From: Colletes latitarsis
Lineage: Eukaryota > Arthropoda > Insecta > Hymenoptera > Colletidae
DNA length: 64,000 nt
Assembly (NCBI RefSeq): GCF_051014445.1
Contig: NW_027488369.1
Location: forward strand, 12,418,001-12,482,000
Direction: 5' to 3'
Position 1 is the stretch's first letter. Each line of letters opens with the position of its first letter. A program made the position numbers and the translations under genes. The notes under the pieces are model-generated. The model saw only the letters and a program-made list of their open reading frames with translations. It did not search any database and was not told where the DNA came from. Below are positions 37,331 to 50,427 of this stretch, piece by piece.

Positions 37331-40146
37331 TGTCTCAGTGTGGTACTACATTACTACGTGATGCAATCCAGAAAAAGCCCAGGATCTAGCCATCAAGTAT
37401 GGGAAATATGCGAAAGTATGAGCCTCATGAGGGCAAATCCTAGACCTAACCCAGACCTAACATGCGTTATCCTCTAAAATATTAATCAAGACCAGGTTTA
37501 ATTGAATGTTTCAGTGTGGTACCACATTACTACGTGAACCAAACCAGAAAATCCCAGGATCCGTTCAATAAGTATGTTAAAACTGCGACAGTATGAGCCT
37601 GATGAGGGCAAATCCCAGACCTATCCCAGACGTAACTTGCGTTATCCTCTAAAATATTGATCGAAACCAGGTTTAATTGACTGTTTCAGCGTGGTACCAC
37701 ATTACAACGTGATACAATCCAGAAACAGCCCAGGATCTAGCCATGAAGTATGAGCAATATGCGAAAGTAGGAGCCTGATGAGGGCAAATCCTAGACCTAA
37801 CCCAGACCTAACATGCGTTATCCTCTAAAATATTTATCAAGACCAGGTTTAATTGAATGTTTCAGTGTGGTACCACATTACTACGTGAACCAAACCAGAA
37901 AATCCCAGGATCCGTTCAATAAGTATGTTAAAACTGCGACAGTATGACCCTGATGAGGGCAAATCCCAGGCCTAACTTAGACCTAACATGCGTTGTCCTC
38001 TAAAATATTGATGGAAACCAGGTTTAGTGGACTGTTTCAGTGTGGCACCACATTACTATGTGATCCAAACCAGAGAATAACCCAGGATCTGTTCAACGAG
38101 TATGTGAAGGGTACGAAAGTATGAGTCTGATGAGGTCAAATCCCAGACCTATCCCAGATCTAACTTGCGTTATCCTCTAAAATATTGATGGAAACCAGGT
38201 TTAATGGACTGTTTCAGTGTGGCACCACATTACTATGTGATCCAAACCAGAGAATAACCCAGGATCTGTTCAACGAGTATGTGAAGGGTGCGAAAGTATG
38301 AGCCTGATGAGGGCAAATCCTAGACCTAACCCAGACCTAACATGCGTTATCCTCTAAAATATTTATCAAGACCAGGTTTAATTGATTGTTTCAGTGTGGT
38401 TCCACATTACTACGTGATACAATCCAGAAACAGCCCAGGATCTAGCCATGAAGTATGAGAAATATGCGAAAGAATGAGCCTGATGGGAGCAAATCCCAGA
38501 CCTAACCTAGACCTACCATGAATTATTCTCTAAAATATTGTTGGAAACCAGGTTTCATTGACTGTTTCAGTGTGGTACTACATTACTACGTGATGCAATC
38601 CAGAAAAAGCCCAGGATCTAGCCATCAAGTATGGGAAATATGCGAAAGTATGAGCCTGATGAGGGCAAATCCTAGACCTAACCCAGACCTAACATGCGTT
38701 ATCCTCTAAAATATTTATCAAGACCAGGTTTAATTGAATGTTTCAGTGTAGTACCACATTACTATGTGATCCAAACCAGAAAAAACTCAGGATTCGTTCA
38801 ACAAGTATGTGAAGAATGCGAAAGTATGAGCCTGATGAGGGCAAATCTTAGACCTAACCTTGACCTAACATGCGTTATCCTCTAAAATATTTATCCAGAC
38901 CAGGTTTCATTGAATGTTTCAGTGTGGTACCACTTTACTATGTGATCCAATCCAGAAATAGCCCAGCATCTAGCCATGAAGTATGACAAATATGCGAAAG
39001 TAAGAGCCTGATGAGGGCAAATCCTAGACCTATCCCAGACCTAACTTGCACTATCCTCTAAAGTATTGATCGAAACCAGGTTTAATTGACTGTTTCAGCG
39101 TGGTACCACATTACTACGTGATACAATCCAGAAACAGCCCAGGATCTAGCCATGAAGTATGAGAAATATGGGAAAGTATGAGCCTGATGAGGGCAAATCC
39201 TAGACCTAACACAGACCTAACATGCGTTATCGTCTAAAATATTTATCAAGACCAGGTTTAATTGAATGTTTCAGTGTGGTACCACATTACTACGTGACCC
39301 AAACCAGAAGAAATCCAGGATCTGTTCAACAAGTATGTGAAAAACGCGAAAGTATGAGCCTGATGAGGGCAAATCCCAGACCTATCCCAAACGTAACTTG
39401 CGTTATCCTCTAAAATATTGATCGAAACCAGGTTTAATGGACTGTTTCAGTGTGGTACCACACTACTACGTGATCCAAACCAGAAAAAACCCAGGGTCCG
39501 TTCAACAAGTATGTGAAGAATGCGAAAGTATGAGTCTGATGAGTGAAAATCCCAGGCCTAACCTAGACCTAACATGCGTTATTCTCTAAAATATTTATCA
39601 AGACCAGGTTTAATTGAATGTTTCAGTGTGGTACCACAATACTACGTGATCCAAACCAGAAAAAACCCAGGATCTGTTCTACATGTATGAGAAATATGCG
39701 AAAGAATGAGCCTGATGAGAGCAAATCCCAGACCTAACCTAGACCTAACATGAATTATTCTCTAAAATATTGATCAAAACCAGGTTTATTTGACTGTTTC
39801 AGTGTGGTACCACATTACTACGTGATCCAATCCAGAAATAGCCCAGGATCTAGCCATGAAGTATGAGAAATATGCGAAAGTATGAGCCTGATGAGGGCAA
39901 ATCCTAGACCTAACCCAGACCTAACATGCGTTATTCTCTAAAATATTTATCAAGACCAGGTTCAATTGAATGTTTCAGTGTGGTACCACAATAGTACGTG
40001 ATCCAAACCAGAAAAAACCCAGGATCCGTTCAACAAGTATGTGAAGAATGCGAAAGTATGAGTCTCATCAGTGAAAATCTCAGGCCTTACCTAGACCTAA
40101 CTTGCGTTGTCCTGTAAAATATTGTTGGAAACCAGGTTTCGTTGAC
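37331..40146 (+). repeat. 16-monomer unit (2816 bp), copy 2
   Basis: Collinear with 34515-37330. Differences noticed include GGTACGAAAG for GGTGCGAAAG near 38110, GTGGTTCCAC for GTGGTCCCAC near 38399, CTACCATG for CTAACATG at about 38514, GAAATCC for GAAACCC near 39310, and AATAGTACG for AATACTACG near 39991. Confidence 0.93.
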
Positions 40147-40619
40147 TGTCTCAGTGTGGTACTACATTACTACGTGATGCAATCCAGAAAAAGCCCAGGA
40201 TCTAGCCATCAAGTATGGGAAATATGCGAAAGTATGAGCCTCATGAGGGCAAATCCTAGACCTAACCCAGACCTAACATGCGTTATCCTCTAAAATATTT
40301 ATCAAGACCAGGTTTAAATGAATGTTTCAGTGTGGTACCACATTACTACGTGATCCAAACCAGAAAAAACGCAGGATTCGTTCAACAAGTATGTGAAGAA
40401 TGCGAAAGTATGAGCCTGATGAGGGCAAATCAAAGACCTAACCTTGACCTAACATGCGTTATCCTCTAAAATATTTATCCAGACCAGGTTTCATTGAATG
40501 TTTCAGTGTGGTACCACTTTACTATGTGATCCAATCCAGAAATGGCCCAGCATCTAGCCATGAAGTATGACAAATATGCGAAAGTAAGAGCCTGATGAGG
40601 GCAAATCCTAGACCTATCC
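40147..40619 (+). repeat. Start of a third 16-monomer copy with a jump in register
   Basis: About 200 bp continue as a third copy of the 16-monomer unit. The sequence then switches near 40345 to the register of 38760, an offset of 1584 bp or nine monomers, with GGATTCGTTC, ACCTTGACCTAAC and CAGCATCTAGCC all recurring. This is a deletion-like exchange inside an incipient third copy. Similarity in the new register continues to about 40850, overlapping the next large unit. Confidence 0.8.
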
Positions 40620-41362
40620 CAGACCTAACTTGCGTTATCCTCTAAAGTATTGATCGAAACCAGGTTTAATTGACTGTTTCAGCGTGGTACCACATTACTA
40701 CGTGATACAATCCAGAAACAGCCCAGGATCTAGCCATGAAGTATGAGAAATATGCGAAAGTATGAGCCTGATGAGGGCAAATCCTAGACCTAACCCAAAC
40801 CTAACATGCGTTATCCTCTAAAATATTTATCAAGACCAGGTTTAATTGATTGTTTCAGTGTGGTACCACATTACTACGTGATCCAATCCAGAAATAGCCG
40901 AGGATCTAGTCATCAAGTATGAGTAATATGCGAAAGAATGAGCCTGATGAGAGTAAATCCCAGACCTAACCTAGACCTAACATGAATTATTCTCTAAAAT
41001 ATTGATCGAAGCCAGGTTTAATTGACTGTTTCATCGTGGTACCACATTACTACGTGATACAATCCAGAAACAGCCCAGGATCCAGCCATGAAGTATGAGA
41101 AATATGCGAAAGTATGAGCCTGATGAGGGCAAATCCTAGAGCTAACCCAGACCTAACATGCGTTATCGTCTAAAATATTGATCGAAACCTGGTTTAATGC
41201 ACTGTTTCAGTGTGGTACCACACTACTACGTGATCCAAACCAGCAAAAACCCAGGATCTGTTCAACAAGTATGCGAAAAACGCGAAAGTATGAGTCTGAT
41301 GAGGTCAAATCCCAGACCTATCCCAGACCTAACTTGTGTTATCCCCTAAAATATTGATCGAA

Positions 41363-42067
41363 ACCAGGTTTAGTCGACTGTTTCAGTGTGGTACCACATT
41401 ACTACGTGATCCAAACCAGAAAAAACCCAGGATCCGTTCAACAAGTATGTGAAGAATGCGAAAGTTTGAGTCTGATGAGTGAAAATCCCAGACCTAACCT
41501 AGACCTAACATGCGTTATCCTCTAAAATATTGATGGAAACCTGGTTTAATTGACTGTTTCAGTGTTGTACCTCAATACTACGTGATGCGATCCAGAAATA
41601 GCCCAGGATCTAGCCATCAAGTATGAGAAATATGCGAAAGAATGAGCCCGATGAGAGCAAATCCCAGACCTAGCCCAGACCTAACAAGCTTTATCCTCAA
41701 AAATATTGATCGAAACCTGGTTTAATCGACTGTTTCAGTGTGGTACCACATTACTATGTGATCCAAACCAGAAAATAACCCAGGATCAGTTCAACGAGTA
41801 TGTGAAGTGTGCGAAAGTATGAGTCTGATTAGGGCAAATCCCAGACCTATCCCAGACCTAACATGCGCTATCCTCTAAAATATTTATCAAGACCAGGTTT
41901 AATTGATTGTTTCAGTGTGGTCCCACATTACTACGTGATCCAATCCAGAAAAAGCCCAGGATCTAGCCATCAAGTATGAGTAATATGCGAAAGAATGAGC
42001 CTGATGAGAGTAAATCCCAGACCTGACCTAGACCTAACATGAATTATTCTCTAAGATATTGATCGAA
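41363..42067 (+). repeat. Recurrent four-monomer cassette, occurrence at 41.4 kb
   Basis: First cassette of the 29-monomer unit. It has GTTTAGTCGACTG in monomer 1, GATGCGATCCAGAAATAGC and GTTGTACCTC in monomer 2, ACAAGCTTTATCC before monomer 3, and GCGCTATCC before monomer 4. It is followed by AAGATATTGATCGAAACCTGG with GACTGTCTCAGAGTGG, as at 32562. Confidence 0.8.
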
Positions 42068-43300
42068 ACCTGGTTTAATCGACTGTCTCAGAGTGGTACC
42101 TCATTACTATGTGATCCAAACCAGAAAGTATCCCAGGATCTGTTCAACAAGTATGTGAAGAATGCGAAAGTATGAGTCTGATGAGTGAAAATCCCAGACC
42201 TAACACAGACCTAACATGCGTTATCCTCTAAAATATTTATCCAGACCAGGTTTCATTGAATGTTTCAGTGTGGTACCACTTTACTATGTGATCCAATCCA
42301 GAAATAGCCCAGCGTCTAGCCATGAAGTATGAGAAATATGCGAAAGTAAGAGCCTGATGAGGGCAAATCCTAGACCTATCCCAGACCTAACTTGCGTTAT
42401 CCTCTAAAGTATTAATCGAAACCAGGTTTAATTGACTGTTTCAGCGTGGTACCACATTACTACGTGAACCAAACCAGAAAAAACCCAGGATCCGTTCAAC
42501 GAGTATGTGAAGGGTGCGAAAGTATGAGTCTGATGAGGTCAAATCCCAGACCTATTCCAGATCTAACTTGCGTTATCCTCTAAGATATTGATGGAAACCA
42601 GGTTTAATTGACTGTTTCAGTGTGGTACCACATTGCTACGTGATCCAAACCAGAAAAAACCCAGGATCCGTTCAACAAGTATGTGAAGAATGCGAAAGTA
42701 TGAGCCTGATGAGGGCAAATCCCAGACCTATCCCAGACCTAACTTGCGTTGTCCTCTAAGATATTGATGGAAACCAGGTTTAATTGACTGTTTCAGTGTT
42801 GTACCTCAATACTACGTGATGCGATCCAGAAAAAGCTCAGGATCTAGCCACCAAGTATGAGAAATATGCGAAAGAATGAGCCTGATGAGAGTAAATCCCA
42901 GACCTAACCTAGACCTAACATGAATTATTCTCTAAAATATTGATCGAAACCAGGATTAATGGACTGTTTCAGTGTGGTACCACACTACTACGTGATCCAA
43001 ACCAGAAAAAACCCAGGATCTGTTCAACAAGTATGTGAAAAACGCGAAAGTATGAGCCTGATGAGGGCAAATCCCAGACCTATCCCAGACCTAACTTGCG
43101 TTGTCCTCGAAGATATTGATGGAAACCAGGTTTAATTGACTGTTTCAGTGTTGTACTTCATTGCTACGTGATCCAAACCAGAAAAAACCCAGGATCCGTT
43201 CAACAAGTATGTGAAGAATGCGAAAGTATGAGCCTGATGAGGGCAAATCCCAGACCTATCCCAGACGTAACTTGCGTTATCCTCTAAAATATTGATCGAA

Positions 43301-43476
43301 ACCAGGTTTAATGGACTGTTTCAGTGTGGTACCACACTACTACGTGATCCAAACCAGAAAAAACCCAGGATCTGTTCTACATGTAGGAGAAATATGCGAA
43401 AGAATGAGCCTGATGAGAGCAAATCCCAGACCTAACCTAGACCTAACATGAATTATTCTCTAAAATATTGATCGAA
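43301..43476 (+). repeat. A-to-B hybrid monomer with CATGTAGGAG joint
   Basis: A-type left part (perfect AGTGTGGTACCACACT palindrome, CCAAACCAGAAAAAACC) joined through GTTCTACATGTAGGAG to a B-type right part (AAATATGCGAAAGAATG). The identical joint at 48410-48585, 50700-50875 and 63376-63551 shows that this recombinant has been amplified. Confidence 0.75.
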
Positions 43477-44357
43477 ACCTGGTTTAATTGACTGTTTCAG
43501 TGTGGTCCCACATTACTACGTGATCCAAACCAGAAAAAACCCAGGGTCCGTTCAACAAGTATGTGAAGAATGCGAAAGTATGAGTCTGATGAGTGAAAAT
43601 CCCAGGCCTAACCTAGACCTAACATGAATTATTCTCTAAAATATTGATCGAAACCAGGTATAATTGACTGTTTCAGTGTGGCCCCACATTACTACGTGAC
43701 CCAAACCAGAAAAAACCCAGGGTCCGTTCAACAAGTATGTGAAGAATGCGAAAGTATGAGTCTGATGAGTGAAAATCCCAGGCCTAACCTAGACCTAACA
43801 TGCGTTATCCTCAAAAATATTGATCGAAACCTGGTTTAATCGACTGTTTCAGTGTGGTACCATATTACAATGTGATCCAAACCAGAAAATAACCCAGGAT
43901 CAGTTCAACGAGTATGTGAAGGGTGCGAAAGTATGAGCCTGATGAGGGCAAATCCTAGACCTAACCCAAACCTAACATGCGTTATCCTCTAAAATATTTA
44001 TCAAGACCAGGTTTAATTGAATGTTTCAGTGTAGTACCACATTACTACGTGACCCAAACCAGAAAAAACCCAGGATCTGTTCAACAGGTATGTGAAAAAC
44101 GCGAAAGTATGAGCCTGATGAGGGCAAATCCCAGACCTATCCCAGACGTAACTTGCGTTATCCTCTAAAATATTGATCGAAACCAGGTTTAATTGACTGT
44201 TTCAGCGTGGTATCACATTACAACGTGATACAATCCAGAAACAGCCCAGGATCTGTTCAACAAGTATGCGAAAAACGCGAAAGTATGAGTCTGATGAGGT
44301 CAAATCCCAGACCTATCCCAGACCTAACTTGTGTTATCCTCTAAAATATTGTCCGAA

Positions 44358-45062
44358 ACCAGGTTTAGTCGACTGTTTCAGTGTGGTACCACATTACTAC
44401 GTGATCCAAACCAGAAAAAAACCAGGATCCGTTCAACAAGTATGTGAAGAATGCGAAAGTTTGAGTCTGATGAGTGAAAATCCCAGACCTAACCTAGACC
44501 TAACATGCGTTATCCTCTAAAATATTGATGGAAACCTGGTTTAATTGACTGTTTCAGTGTTGTACTTCATTACTACGTGATGCGATCCAGAAAAAGCCCA
44601 GGATCTAGCCATCAAGTATGAGAAATATGCGAAAGAATGAGCCCGATGAGAGCAAATCCCAGACCTAGCCCAGACCTAACATGCTTTATCCTCAAAAATA
44701 TTGATCGAAACCTGGTTTAATCGACTGTTTCAGTGTGGTACCACATTACTATGTGATCCAAACCAGAAAATAACCCAGGATCAGTTCAACGAGTATGTGA
44801 AGTGTGCGAAAGTATGAGTCTGATTAGGGCAAATCCCAGACCTATCCCAGACCTAACATGCGCTGTCCTCTAAAATATTTATCAAGACCAGGTTTAATTG
44901 ATTGTTTCAGTGTGGTCCCACATTACTACGTGATCCAATCCAGAAATAGCCCAGCGTCTAGCCATGAAGTATGAGAAATATGCGAAAGTAAGAGCCTGAT
45001 GAGGGCAAATCCTAGACCTATCCCAGACCTAACTTGCGTTATCCTCTAATGTATTGATCGAA
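44358..45062 (+). repeat. Recurrent four-monomer cassette, occurrence at 44.4 kb
   Basis: Second cassette of the 29-monomer unit, 2995 bp after the first. Monomer 1 is preceded by ATTGTCCGAAACC. Monomer 4 keeps GCGCTGTCC and GTGGTCCCAC but then reads GAAATAGCCCAGCGTCTAGCC instead of GAAAAAGCCC, so it has exchanged its right part with another subtype. Confidence 0.77.
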
Positions 45063-46471
45063 ACCAGGTTTAATTGACTGTTTCAGCCTGGTACCACATT
45101 ACTACGTGAACCAAACCAGAAAAAACCCAGGATCCGTTCAACGAGTATGTGAAGGGTGCGAAAGTATGAGCCTGATGAGAGTAAATCCCAGACCTAACCT
45201 AGACCTAACATGAATTATTCTCTAAAATATTGATCGAAACCAGGTTTAATGGACTGTTTCAGTGTGGTACCACACTACTACGTGATCCAAACCAGAAAAA
45301 ACCCAGGATCTGTTCAACGAGTATGTGAAGGGTGCGAAAGTATGAGTCTGATGAGGTCAAATCCCAGACCTATCCCAGATCTAACTTGCGTTATCCTCTA
45401 AAATATTGATGGAAACCAGGTTTAATGGACTGTTTCAGTGTGGCACCACATTACTATGTGTTCCAAACCAGAGAATAACCCAGGATCTGTTCAACGAGTA
45501 TGTGAAGGGTGCGAAAGTATGAGCCTAATGAAGGCAAATCCTAGACCTAACCCAGACCTAACATGCGTTATCCTCTAAAATATTTATCAAGACCAGGTTT
45601 AATTGAATGTTTCAGTGTGGTACCACATTACTACGTGATCCAAACCAGAAAAGACCCAGGATCAGTTCATCAAGTACGTGAAAAACGCGAAAGTATGAGC
45701 CTGATTAGGGCGAATCCCAGACCTATCCCAGACCTAATTTGCGTTATCCTCTAAAATATTGATCGAAACCAGGTTTAATTGACTGTGTCAGCGTGGTACC
45801 ACATTACTACGTGATACAATCCAGAAACAGCCCAGGATCTAGCCATGAAGTATGAGAAATATGCGAAAGTATGAGCCTGTTGAGGTCAAATCCTAGACCT
45901 AACCCAAACCTAACATGCGTTATCCTCTAAAATATTTATCAAGACCAGGTTTAATTGATTGTTTCAGTGTGGTACCACATTACTACGTGATCCAATCCAG
46001 AAATAGCCGAGGATCTAGCCATCAAGTATGAGTAATATGCGAAAGAATGAGCCTGATGAGAGTAAATCCCAGACCTAACCTAGACCTAACATGAATTATT
46101 CTCTAAAATATTGATCGAAGCCAGGTTTAATTGACTGTTTCATCGTGGTACCACATTACTACGTGATACAATCCAGAAACAGCCCAGGATCCAGCCATGA
46201 AGTATGAGAAATATGCGAAAGTATGAGCCTGATGAGGGCAAATCCTAGAGCTAACCCAGACCTAACATGCGTTATCCTCTAAAATATTGATCGAAACCTG
46301 GTTTAATGCACTGTTTCAGTGTGGTACCACACTACTACGTGATCCAAACCAGCAAAAACCCAGGATCTGTTCAACAAGTATGCGAAAAACGCGAAAGTAT
46401 GAGTCTGATGAGGTCAAATCCCAGACCTATCCCAGACCTAACTTGTGTTATCCCCTAAAATATTGATCGAA

Positions 46472-47176
46472 ACCAGGTTTAGTCGACTGTTTCAGTGTGG
46501 TACCACATTACTACGTGATCCAAACCAGAAAAAACCCAGGATCCGTTCAACAAGTATGTGAGGAATGCGAAAGTTTGAGTCTGATGAGTGAAAATCCCAG
46601 ACCTAACCTAGACCTAACATGCGTTATCCTCTAAAATATTGATGGAAACCTGGTTTAATTGACTGTTTCAGTGTTGTACCTCAATACTACGTGATGCGAT
46701 CCAGAAATAGCCCAGGATCTAGCCATCAAGTATGAGAAATATGCGAAAGAATGAGCCCGATGAGAGCAAATCCCAGACCTAGCCCAGACCTAACAAGCTT
46801 TATCCTCAAAAATATTGATCGAAACCTGGTTTAATCGACTGTTTCAGTGTGGTACCACATTACTATGTGATCCAAACCAGAAAATTACCCAGGATCAGTT
46901 CAACGAGTATGTGAAGTGTGCGAAAGTATGAGTCTGATTAGGGCAAATCCCAGACCTATCCCAGACCTAACATGCGCTATCCTCTAAAATATTTATCAAG
47001 ACCAGGTTTAATTGATTGTTTCAGTGTGGTCCCACATTACTACGTGATCCAATCCAGAAAAAGCCCAGGATCTAGCCATCAAGTATGAGTAATATGCGAA
47101 AGAATGAGCCTGATGAGAGTAAATCCCAGACCTAACCTAGACCTAACATGAATTATTCTCTAAGATATTGATCGAA
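46472..47176 (+). repeat. Recurrent four-monomer cassette, occurrence at 46.5 kb
   Basis: Copy of the 41.4 kb cassette carried along in the 29-monomer duplication (offset 5109 bp). It retains ACAAGCTTTATCC and GTTGTACCTC. Confidence 0.8.
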
Positions 47177-49466
47177 ACCTGGTTTAATCGACTGTCTCAG
47201 AGTGGTACCTCATTACTATGTGATCCAAACCAGAAAGTATCCCAGGATCTGTTCAACAAGTATGTGAAGAATGCGAAAGTATGAGTCTGATGAGTGAAAA
47301 TCCCAGACCTAACACAGACCTAACATGCGTTATCCTCTAAAATATTTATCCAGACCAGGTTTCATTGAATGTTTCAGTGTGGTACCACTTTACTATGTGA
47401 TCCAATCCAGAAATAGCCCAGCGTCTAGCCATGAAGTATGAGAAATATGCGAAAGTAAGAGCCTGATGAGGGCAAATCCTAGACCTATCCCAGACCTAAC
47501 TTGCGTTATCCTCTAAAGTATTAATCGAAACCAGGTTTAATTGACTGTTTCAGCGTGGTACCACATTACTACGTGAACCAAACCAGAAAAAACCCAGGAT
47601 CCGTTCAACGAGTATGTGAAGGGTGCGAAAGTATGAGTCTGATGAGGTCAAATCCCAGACCTATTCCAGATCTAACTTGCGTTATCCTCTAAGATATTGA
47701 TGGAAACCAGGTTTAATTGACTGTTTCAGTGTGGTACCACATTGCTACGTGATCCAAACCAGAAAAAACCCAGGATCCGTTCAACAAGTATGTGAAGAAT
47801 GCGAAAGTATGAGCCTGATGAGGGCAAATCCCAGACCTATCCCAGACCTAACTTGCGTTGTCCTCTAAGATATTGATGGAAACCAGGTTTAATTGACTGT
47901 TTCAGTGTTGTACCTCAATACTACGTGATGCGATCCAGAAAAAGCTCAGGATCTAGCCACCAAGTATGAGAAATATGCGAAAGAATGAGCCTGATGAGAG
48001 TAAATCCCAGACCTAACCTAGACCTAACATGAATTATTCTCTAAAATATTGATCGAAACCAGGTTTAATGGACTGTTTCAGTGTGGTACCACACTACTAC
48101 GTGATCCAAACCAGAAAAAACCCAGGATCTGTTCAACAAGTATGTGAAAAACGCGAAAGTATGAGCCTGATGAGGGCAAATCCCAGACCTATCCCAGACC
48201 TAACTTGCGTTGTCCTCGAAGATATTGATGGAAACCAGGTTTAATTGACTGTTTCAGTGTTGTACTTCATTGCTACGTGATCCAAACCAGAAAAAACCCA
48301 GGATCCGTTCAACAAGTATGTGAAGAATGCGAAAGTATGAGCCTGATGAGGGCAAATCCCAGACCTATCCCAGACGTAACTTGCGTTATCCTCTAAAATA
48401 TTGATCGAAACCAGGTTTAATGGACTGTTTCAGTGTGGTACCACACTACTACGTGATCCAAACCAGAAAAAACCCAGGATCTGTTCTACATGTAGGAGAA
48501 ATATGCGAAAGAATGAGCCTGATGAGAGCAAATCCCAGACCTAACCTAGACCTAACATGAATTATTCTCTAAAATATTGATCGAAACCTGGTTTAATTGA
48601 CTGTTTCAGTGTGGTCCCACATTACTACGTGATCCAAACCAGAAAAAACCCAGGGTCCGTTCAACAAGTATGTGAAGAATGCGAAAGTATGAGTCTGATG
48701 AGTGAAAATCCCAGGCCTAACCTAGACCTAACATGAATTATTCTCTAAAATATTGATCGAAACCAGGTATAATTGACTGTTTCAGTGTGGCCCCACATTA
48801 CTACGTGATCCAAACCAGAAAAAACCCAGGGTCCGTTCAACAAGTATGTGAAGAATGCGAAAGTATGAGTCTGATGAGTGAAAATCCCAGACCTAACCTA
48901 GACCTAACATGCGTTATCCTCAAAAATATTGATCGAAACCTGGTTTAATCGACTGTTTCAGTGTGGTACCATATTACAATGTGATCCAAACCAGAAAATA
49001 ACCCAGGATCAGTTCAACGAGTATGTGAAGGGTGCGAAAGTATGAGCCTGATGAGGGCAAATCCTAGACCTAACCCAAACCTAACATGCGTTATCCTCTA
49101 AAATATTTATCAAGACCAGGTTTAATTGAATGTTTCAGTGTAGTACCACATTACTACGTGACCCAAACCAGAAAAAACCCAGGATCTGTTCAACAGGTAT
49201 GTGAAAAACGCGAAAGTATGAGCCTGATGAGGGCAAATCCCAGACCTATCCCAGACGTAACTTGCGTTATCCTTTAAAATATTGATCGAAACCAGGTTTA
49301 ATTGACTGTTTCAGCGTGGTATCACATTACAACGTGATACAATCCAGAAACAGCCCAGGATCTGTTCAACAAGTATGCGAAAAACGCGAAAGTATGAGTC
49401 TGATGAGGTCAAATCCCAGACCTATCCCAGACCTAACTTGTGTTATCCTCTAAAATATTGTCCGAA

Positions 49467-50171
49467 ACCAGGTTTAGTCGACTGTTTCAGTGTGGTACCA
49501 CATTACTACGTGATCCAAACCAGAAAAAAACCAGGATCCGTTCAACAAGTATGTGAAGAATGCGAAAGTTTGAGTCTGATGAGTGAAAATCCCAGACCTA
49601 ACCTAGACCTAACATGCGTTATCCTCTAAAATATTGATGGAAACCTGGTTTAATTGACTGTTTCAGTGTTGTACTTCATTACTACGTGATGCGATCCAGA
49701 AAAAGCCCAGGATCTAGCCATCAAGTATGAGAAATATGCGAAAGAATGAGCCCGATGAGAGCAAATCCCAGACCTAGCCCAGACCTAGCATGCTTTATCC
49801 TCAAAAATATTGATCGAAACCTGGTTTAATCGACTGTTTCAGTGTGGTACCACATTACTATGTGATCCAAACCAGAAAATAACCCAGGATCAGTTCAACG
49901 AGTATGTGAAGTGTGCGAAAGTATGAGTCTGATTAGGGCAAATCCCAGACCTATCCCAGACCTAACATGCGCTGTCCTCTAAAATATTTATCAAGACCAG
50001 GTTTAATTGATTGTTTCAGTGTGGTCCCACATTACTACGTGATCCAATCCAGAAATAGCCCAGCGTCTAGCCATGAAGTATGAGAAATATGCGAAAGTAA
50101 GAGCCTGATGAGGGCAAATCCTAGACCTATCCCAGACCTAACTTGCGTTATCCTCTAATGTATTGATCGAA
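49467..50171 (+). repeat. Recurrent four-monomer cassette, occurrence at 49.5 kb
   Basis: Copy of the 44.4 kb cassette (offset 5109 bp) with the same hybrid fourth monomer (CAGCGTCTAGCC). Confidence 0.78.
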
Positions 50172-50427
50172 ACCAGGTTTAATTGACTGTTTCAGCGTGG
50201 TACCACATTACTACGTGAACCAAACCAGAAAAAACCCAGGATCCGTTCAACGAGTATGTGAAGGGTGCGAAAGTATGAGCCTGATGAGAGTAAATCCCAG
50301 ACCTAACCTAGACCTAACATGAATTATTCTCTAAAATATTGATCGAAACCAGGTTTAATGGACTGTTTCAGTGTGGTACCACACTACTACGTGATCCAAA
50401 CCAGAAAAAACCCAGGATCTGTTCAAC

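Larger units (their letters stand above)
40620..45728 (+). repeat. 29-monomer unit (5109 bp), copy 1
   Basis: Markers repeat at an offset of 5109 bp: GAAATAGCCGAGGATCTAG at 40891/46000, TGTCCTCGAA at 43102/48211, and the open stretches at 43977/49086 and 44266/49375. About eleven substitutions were noticed over 4.7 kb, near 99.8% identity by eye. Similarity stops at about 45318, where this copy reads GTTCAACGAGTATGTGAAGG and copy 2 reads GTTCAACAAGTATGTGAAAA. The last 410 bp (45319-45728) have no counterpart in copy 2. The unit contains two cassette occurrences 17 monomers apart. Confidence 0.92.
45729..50427 (+). repeat. 29-monomer unit, copy 2
   Basis: Collinear with 40620-45318. Noticed differences: AGCCATC for AGTCATC near 46020, GAGGAATGCG for GAAGAATGCG near 46561, GAAAATTACCC for GAAAATAACCC near 46883, GTTTAATGG for GATTAATGG near 48063, CCTTTAAAAT for CCTCTAAAAT near 49273, and CTAGCATGC for CTAACATGC near 49789. 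The junction at 45729 is within a monomer, near CCTAATTTGCG. Confidence 0.92.
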
